DNA of 64,000 nt, from contig NC_061118.1 in assembly GCF_002878395.1 (NCBI RefSeq), positions 124,175,740-124,239,739 on the forward strand, written 5' to 3'. Position 1 is the first letter of the stretch. Each line of letters opens with the position of its first letter. Below the pieces are notes generated by a model. The model searched no databases. It saw only the letters and a list, made by a program, of their open reading frames with translations, and was not told the DNA's origin. Shown here in pieces: positions 57,771 through 64,000 of this stretch. Source of the DNA: Capsicum annuum. Lineage: Eukaryota > Streptophyta > Magnoliopsida > Solanales > Solanaceae. The translations under genes were made by a program, and so were the position numbers.

Positions 57771-60700
57771 ATGTCTGCCAAAAATTCCTCACACAACCCT
57801 TGTGTAAAGATGAACATGTATATCATGCCAAGTGATATGTTATCATGTAAAATTGACTATATATATGAAGTAGAGGTGCTACCATCCCAACAACAGATGT
57901 GTACCACACCTTTACAAGACCCCTATTCGGCTTTTGCTAGAAAGGTATGCAATTTCTGGATGAGGATCCACTCCATGGTCGAAGAAAAGACAAAAGAAGT
58001 TGAGGTATATGTTATTGCAACACCACTTGTTTGGCATCCTATTCTGGTAACTCCCGAGATACCATTCATATCACTACAAATACCAAAGTACTTTCCACAA
58101 CAATGGAAAAGTCTTGGATTTACTCATTTCCATATCGATGTTGTGCGAATTGTGTTGACATATTAGGGGAGAAAAAGCCGACCAATTGTGGGACATCTTT
58201 CTATTCTTGAAACTATATTCTATAAGTACCAACATATGAATTTGAGTACATTAAAGATTATTCTGGATAATGGTATAGTGTTTGTCACCAGGTTCCCTAA
58301 CTTTAACATACCGTTAGCTGATCCACATCTAATGAAGGCATTGAAGGTCTAGGTCCAGATTCTCGATGCTCCGTAGGATAGAGATATCAGTCAGGAAAAT
58401 CTCCATTGTTAGATATCTTGGAGAGTTCAAAACCATAATATGAACCTACTTCCTCTATATGTCCAGAACTCTCTGTTCTTAACATTGATAAAACTAGTAA
58501 AACCACAGAGTGCACTAAGATCTCGAGAAGTATATCTAGGAATGAACTGGTCAAAATTATCACAGCTTTATGGGTCACAAAATATGAGGAGTTAAGAGCC
58601 TATCCTCAATCTCTTAAGCCCATTGATGATTCTGACCACCATTATTTCAAAAGGCCACCCAAAACAACCTTTTACATCCCCACGTACAACCCAAGTGATG
58701 ATTTTTTAGATGTAAAGGACTCATATACCATCCTCAAGTTCCTCACTAGCTTTATGACACGACATGATTGGATAAATAACTTCAATCATGGGGGTCATAG
58801 TCTGATGTGGAGTAAATGCCCTTTCTCAGGACATTACCTATGAAAGGCTGATTGTGACTGTAGAATTTATAGAAGAAGGGCTACAACTTCCACTCAACCT
58901 GAGATGCTTGTAATGCCCCTCTCTACATCCAGTTACATAGATGTTTGCCCATCAAAACACTGATCTTAGGATAACCTAACTCGATCTCCAAAATCACCAT
59001 ATGTTATCCAATCCAATCAGAGAGTGCTTAAGCTGCCCCTCAACATGCCATACTTTTTAGAGCACTAGAAATCAGGCTACAAACTATCCAGTCTAAAACG
59101 TGCCCACTAGGATCTTCAATACAATATTTTCTTGATCACCAATAGAACGAAATAGCCTAGTTAGAAGAACAAATCCATCTCCTCAAATACGATCATGCCA
59201 AACTACAAAATGCTCAAAATTGACCATATTTCCCAAATCATATCCTTCACGAGGTGTGGTCCAACCATTTTTTACTTTCCCACCTTGTCTATTTATACCA
59301 TCACCATTCCCTCCAATAGCTACCCTAGATGAACAAGAGGAGTTTGACATTGTCAAGTTGTATGGGAAAGGAAAGATTCCATAACAACCCAAAAGGAATA
59401 TGCCTGTGCCATACAGCAAAAGGCCAAAGTATCTACAGGCTTTTTATATGGATATTATCCATGGGGAATATTCCAACCTCCACCTCATTCATCTATACAA
59501 TTTATTTTACCTCTAGAAGATGAACAGATAAGGAGAGAGGCCATGACACAAAAGGTCAAAAAGATAAAGTATTCAAGCTGAATACCCTATAATGATGATA
59601 AAATGGTAGTGACGTATGCTCAGGTTAACAATGGTCCAGTTACTGTAGTCTCAGTTGATGATCTTGAGATCCAGAGAATAGAAACCCATTATGGCGAACC
59701 ATCTGAGGTTCCTATATTTTAAAGAGCATCACAAGATTGTGTTCCTGAAGAACAATTGCATGACAAAAATGACAACAAAGTTGGTCCAGCACATATCACG
59801 AGCACAAGCTGTGAACGAGATTCCACCACTTCATTTAATCATTTGCAGATCCTAGATAAGGAATCCTATAACAGTGAATAGGTCTCTCTAAAATAGCTTC
59901 TTATAAAAATAATGACAAGATTGCTGACTTGACTAACCTCAGTCAAGTTAACTAGAGTATCATTTTTCCATAGGGTGATGAGCTTATGCCCAAAACTTTA
60001 AATCCTCACACAGGCTCACATCCTTCCGAGAAGCATAAGAAAACTTTAATCGGCAACCTCATCTGGATGAATCTTCTAAATTTGTCCACTCTGATGATAC
60101 TCATGAATATCTAGCTCTTGATATAGAAAGGTCTCCTTAGCTATCAAGGCATCAGGCAAGGCACAAGAGATAGATATAGTTCTGATGGGCCAGAAAGAAA
60201 ATCAGCTGGACAAAGAACTGATGATCGACAAAGATGACAAATTCTCCAAGAAGACAGATCCAGGAAAACACAAATGCTTTATCTACCATGATAAATAATA
60301 CTTTGCAAAAGGATGTCCCAAGTCCCAAAAAGCAAAGAGGAAAGCACGAGCATTGTCCCAAGTCTCAGAGAAAACCATGAATTATTATGGAGATATTAAT
60401 GATACTCATATAGCTACAGGAAAAATTCCCAGATCTATTTTCAACACAAAGAAGGAAATATCCAAAGACATCTTCATCAATGGCCAACCACCATCTTTCA
60501 TTAGTGGACTATCATCTGGTGCTAATTATAACTTCTATACTAATGAATGTGTCAAGAATAATGAAGATGCTATGCAGCCAGCAATCTAGTTTCCTGAGGA
60601 GGAATTTCCATCTATGGTAGAGAAATAATCTGGAGCACTAATGGTCTCTAAATCAATTTTTGAGCAAGACCAGCTAATAAGTGATCTAGTCCTAGAAATG

Positions 60701-61555
60701 GAGCAAGATCCAAGGACAGAGGTAGAGAAAACCATTGCTTTAACTTTATCCCTGCCTCAGTACTTCAGAGCTTTCATGATAATGATGAATCTGGATAAAG
60801 AGTTCAATGCACGATACTGTTAGCTGCACATCCAAATTCTCCAAAATCTTCAAGTATTGGTGGAATACACTTGGGATTGTGGATAAAACCAATTATCTCA
60901 CATTCTAAGACTTTGTTGCCAACACTAAAATCTAGCTCAAAGTCTTTTGCAGAGACACAAACTACACCAGGTTGGCATTCTTTAAGGCGTTGAATTTTCT
61001 ATGAAAGAAGAGACTATACTAAAATGGATTATTAAGAACTACCCAGTTTTTTATTCTCATTATGGCAGGAACAATCTTGTCATGAAGTCTAATTGTCCCT
61101 GTTAAAGCCATCAGGCGAAATCCTATTGAAAGTTATTGTTTAGGAGATTTAAATTACCCAGGCCTCCTGATGATGAGACTATGATAGTTGATAAATCAGG
61201 CATTTCAGATGAAGGATCCTAGAATACTACAAGAAGAAGATTAATAGATGATTCATCTGCAAAAATTCTAGTTACTTTCCCAAAAACTGTCCCCAACTCA
61301 AGAATTTAAAAGATGCTATCCAGCTCTTTGAAGAAATAGATGATCATGCTGACAAAAAGGATGACCTTAAATCAAACTTCTCGCTGGAAGAAGAACTGAT
61401 TGAGGACACCATCTTCTCTGTAGATGGTTATGAAGATTTAGGAGATATCAATGTTGATAATATCTACCTGATATCCATAGGTAGAGAAGACAACTAAAAA
61501 TTAGCCAGTTAGTCAGAGAAGAAACTAAAATGAGCAGTTGGACTTTGTAATGAGG
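57771..61555 (+). pseudogene. Endogenous pararetrovirus G3 polyprotein, truncated
   Basis: A plus-strand sister of G1 with the same start. Open N terminus (57771-58166), movement-protein remnants to about 58450 (IPKYFPQQWKSLGF, RKSRPIVGHLSIL), KRPPKTTFYIPTYNPSDDF near 58650, a degraded CCHC finger (KCFIYHDK near 60274, FAKGCPKSQKAKRKAR near 60304), DIFINGQPPSFI near 60467, a second finger-like site near 61260 and the acidic EEELIEDTIFSVDGYEDL near 61390. It stops aligning with G1 at about 61555, where opposite-strand copy G4 begins. The shared stops and order with G1 show common descent or duplication. No reverse transcriptase box seen. Non-functional. Confidence 0.75.
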
Positions 61556-64000
61556 TCTTATTTACTTCTGGCTCGGTCGAGGGATTGATTTTTCTTGATG
61601 ATCTAATTTAGAATAGTGCTCTTGATGCATATGATGTCCAGAGCTAGAAGATGTCCTGCCAAATGTATCCTCTATGTGAGATGGTTATGGACTTGAACTT
61701 CTCCTCCACAATCATCGTCGTATGGTTTTCTAGCATCTTTGGAAGTGATGATACAAAGTGTTTCTTTTGGATGGGATCCCCTACCAACTCAAAGTAGATC
61801 TTTTCCATCTTCTGGAAGTGGATATTGATGACATTTCTATCTAATGATAGACACTTCATCTCGAAGAGCTATCATTGGAGCTTCTCTAGTCACTAGCCTA
61901 TATCTTTGCAGAATACCTCATCTAGGATCCTGATGTTTAATAAAAAGTCCTAGGATGTTAGATAGGTATTCTTATTAGAAATCCTAAGAATATTCTACTA
62001 GTCTCTGATTATGCCGGAGAATTTGGATGTGAACTCTGAGAGTATCATGGATTTCTCCTGCTCTGCCAGATTCTTCATCACCATCTATATGTAGAAGTCC
62101 TGGATTTATTGGGTACAAACTGAGATCTTGATGTCATAGAGGGTGAAGGACTAAAATCCAATTCCCACAATTTTTCTAGTCGGTGTACCTAGATCTGCCC
62201 TTATTACTGGGATAGAATCATCCGTCATCCCATCTTGGTCATCGACAACCTCGGAGACCTATGGTTCCTTAGAATGGTTCACATATATTGATGGATAGTC
62301 TTTTTGTATAGACTCTATTGAGGATTCAGGAGTTTTCTCAACATATTCTCATAAATCTATAGACTCGTCACTATTTTTGATGTATCCATCAGATGGAAAG
62401 TTATCGTCGGTGTCAGAATATGCCTCTGCATCAGAAGAACTTCCTTCGCTTGAAGCAGGACTAATGGGTCAGCATCTTGGATCTATTTGTTGTACTTCAA
62501 AGATTCTTCCACTATATCAAGGACTATTGTGGCTTGTGGATCTAGAACTATTTCATTATTTATGTTCAAGCCATATGGATTTGGGAGAAGTTGGTCTGAA
62601 TCAACATCTGGATCACGATGGGATGATAACCACTTGTGATTGAGAGGTCCATCTTTCTGAAAGGCATCCCATTCATTATCTTTGTATTGCACTTCAGGCT
62701 TATGAATTATTAGATATTTATCAGGGAAGGTGATGTCGTGGTCCAAGATCATTATGGTCCCTCTTTTTGTATTGAATTCTATATTTCTCTTAAACTGCTT
62801 CTGAGTTTCATCGGCTTTTCTCCTGGCAGCGGTGGAATCTTTCCTATTCCATACATGCTTAGCAATGTCAAACTCCTTCTCCTCTTGAGAACTTAGGGAT
62901 GATGTCATATGAGAGCTTGAAAATTGGAATGTACGTATGCGGTGACATGGGGAACAAGGTTTGATTTAGTAGTGAGCTATGGGTTCTCTAGGGCTGAAAC
63001 TCGCCGTGTTTCAGCTGTTGAATTTGTTCTTCCAAAGAAGACATTTCATTTTGTTTCTAGTCAAAGAAAGGAGACATCGAAGTGATTGGCGGACATATAT
63101 CATGCTGCATAGATTGGAGCCTAAGTTTCAACTACCGGTTAAATCCACATTTCTGAGTGGATAATTGTTCTGCTCTCTTGTTCATTCCTTCAACTTTGGT
63201 TGCAAACTTATTCTGACAGTGAGAAACATTTTTCATGGCTTGGTTGATGCTGGATAGCATCTTGTTTTGGCACATGGCATTTTTCAGATTGCCGATTGAG
63301 TGTTGGTTCAATGTTGCTTAGTGGCATTTTTTTCTACAGATGGCAGGATAACAGTTTCGGCTAGTATTTTTGAAGTGTGGCTTATGTTATCCTTTTCAAA
63401 GGGTTTGTTTGGTAGAAATTTATTCGAGTAACTGGTGCAAGAGTGAGACATCATGAATAGTTTGGTTTCAGTCTATTTTTCGTTAGTTTTGGTAATTTCA
63501 GCTGTTGGTTGAGAAGGTGAGGTAGCTCCTTGGAATAGGTGGCATCTGTAATTCGACTTCCATGAACAATGTCTCGAGAAAGAAGATTTGTGCCATACAG
63601 TATATCTGCCATCATGATTGAATTAGTGTATCCAATCATGCTCTTCCATATTTCTGTCTAGGAATTGGCGCATAAACTTTGGATCATTTATCAACTTTGG
63701 GTCATCAGTTAGTGGAAGTTCATCGAAAGGTTGGTATATATGGATTGAGAAGGTGGTTTTGGGAGGCCTTTTATGGTGTAAGTTGTTGAAACTGATTGCA
63801 ACGGTATTGTCACCCCTTCTGGCAAAGGTTGGCTCCATGTATTGGAGAGCTTGAGGATGGTCTCTCAACTTCTCATAGTTTGTGACCCAAGAGTCGGGAA
63901 GTACTTTCACAAGTTCATATCTGGGGATATATCTTGGGATCTAAATACAGTGAGTGGTTCCATTGGTGGGATCTTTGTTCAAGAGAAAAGCATCATCGCC
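61556..64000 (-). pseudogene. Endogenous pararetrovirus G4 polyprotein fragment
   Basis: Minus-strand copy running off the right edge. In coding order: the end of the movement-protein region (63910-63623: PDSWVTNYEKLRDHPQALQY and KRPPKTTFSIHIYQPFDELP), a Glu/Lys-rich capsid-side part (62908-62483: EKEFDIAKHVWNRKDSTAAR, IMILDHDITFPDKY), and a capsid-like part (61859-61644: MEKIYFELVGDPIQKKHFVS). These match the order of G1 and G3 but at lower similarity. Frames are longer than in G1, suggesting a younger or differently decayed lineage. The plus-strand frame 62377-62643 is its shadow. Confidence 0.72.

Noticed and set aside
62377..62643. 88-residue plus-strand frame near the right edge
   Set aside because: Antisense shadow of the G4 capsid-side frame.

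Overview
The window looks like repeat-rich intergenic DNA from a flowering plant, probably a member of the Solanaceae (pepper, tomato, potato, tobacco group). I base this on the AT-rich composition, the stack of long-LTR Ty3/Gypsy elements with a truncated C-terminal chromodomain (Del/Tekay-like chromoviruses), and remnants of an endogenous plant pararetrovirus (Caulimoviridae, petuvirus/florendovirus-like). The family assignment is inference; no ordinary host gene, tRNA, rRNA or CRISPR was found. Almost every open frame belongs to a decayed mobile element.

Region 1 (1-30.1 kb) is a set of nested LTR retrotransposons. The host is a chromovirus relic, element C (gag 1-586 and 14112-14405, pol 14408-17994, 3' LTR 18144-18912 plus 28468-30094; its 5' LTR lies left of the window). 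Element A (587-14105), a pol-less LTR element with two unrecognised reading frames, sits in C's gag and is flanked by TTGAC/TTAAC. Element B (4759-13631, minus strand), with 2.7-kb LTRs and a non-coding 3.4-kb interior (LARD-like), sits in A's 3' LTR. Element D (18913-28467), a complete-structure chromovirus with disabled proteins, sits in C's 3' LTR.

Region 2 (30.1-36.4 kb) holds a truncated minus-strand Gypsy relic, element E (30090 to about 34400), then about 2 kb I cannot assign.

Region 3 (36.4-64 kb) is a cluster of endogenous pararetrovirus fragments in alternating orientation: G1 (plus, 36400-41449 and 53032-54032), G2 (minus, 54033 to about 57340), G3 (plus, about 57341-61555) and G4 (minus, about 61556 to the window end). 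They carry decayed movement-protein, capsid and zinc-finger segments and two copies of the viral intergenic promoter. Chromovirus H (41450-53031, perfect CCTTC target-site duplication) is inserted in the intergenic region of G1, and a 1.27-kb PIF/Harbinger-like non-autonomous DNA transposon is inserted in H's 5' LTR.

Nothing here is an intact functioning system. The two most interesting items are the second reading frame of element A (3356-4540), which stays open far longer than chance and contains an internal protein repeat, and the pair of roughly 1-kb inverted viral promoter/leader arms at 53036-54032 and 56155-57165. The arms face each other and would give a long hairpin RNA if transcribed through.
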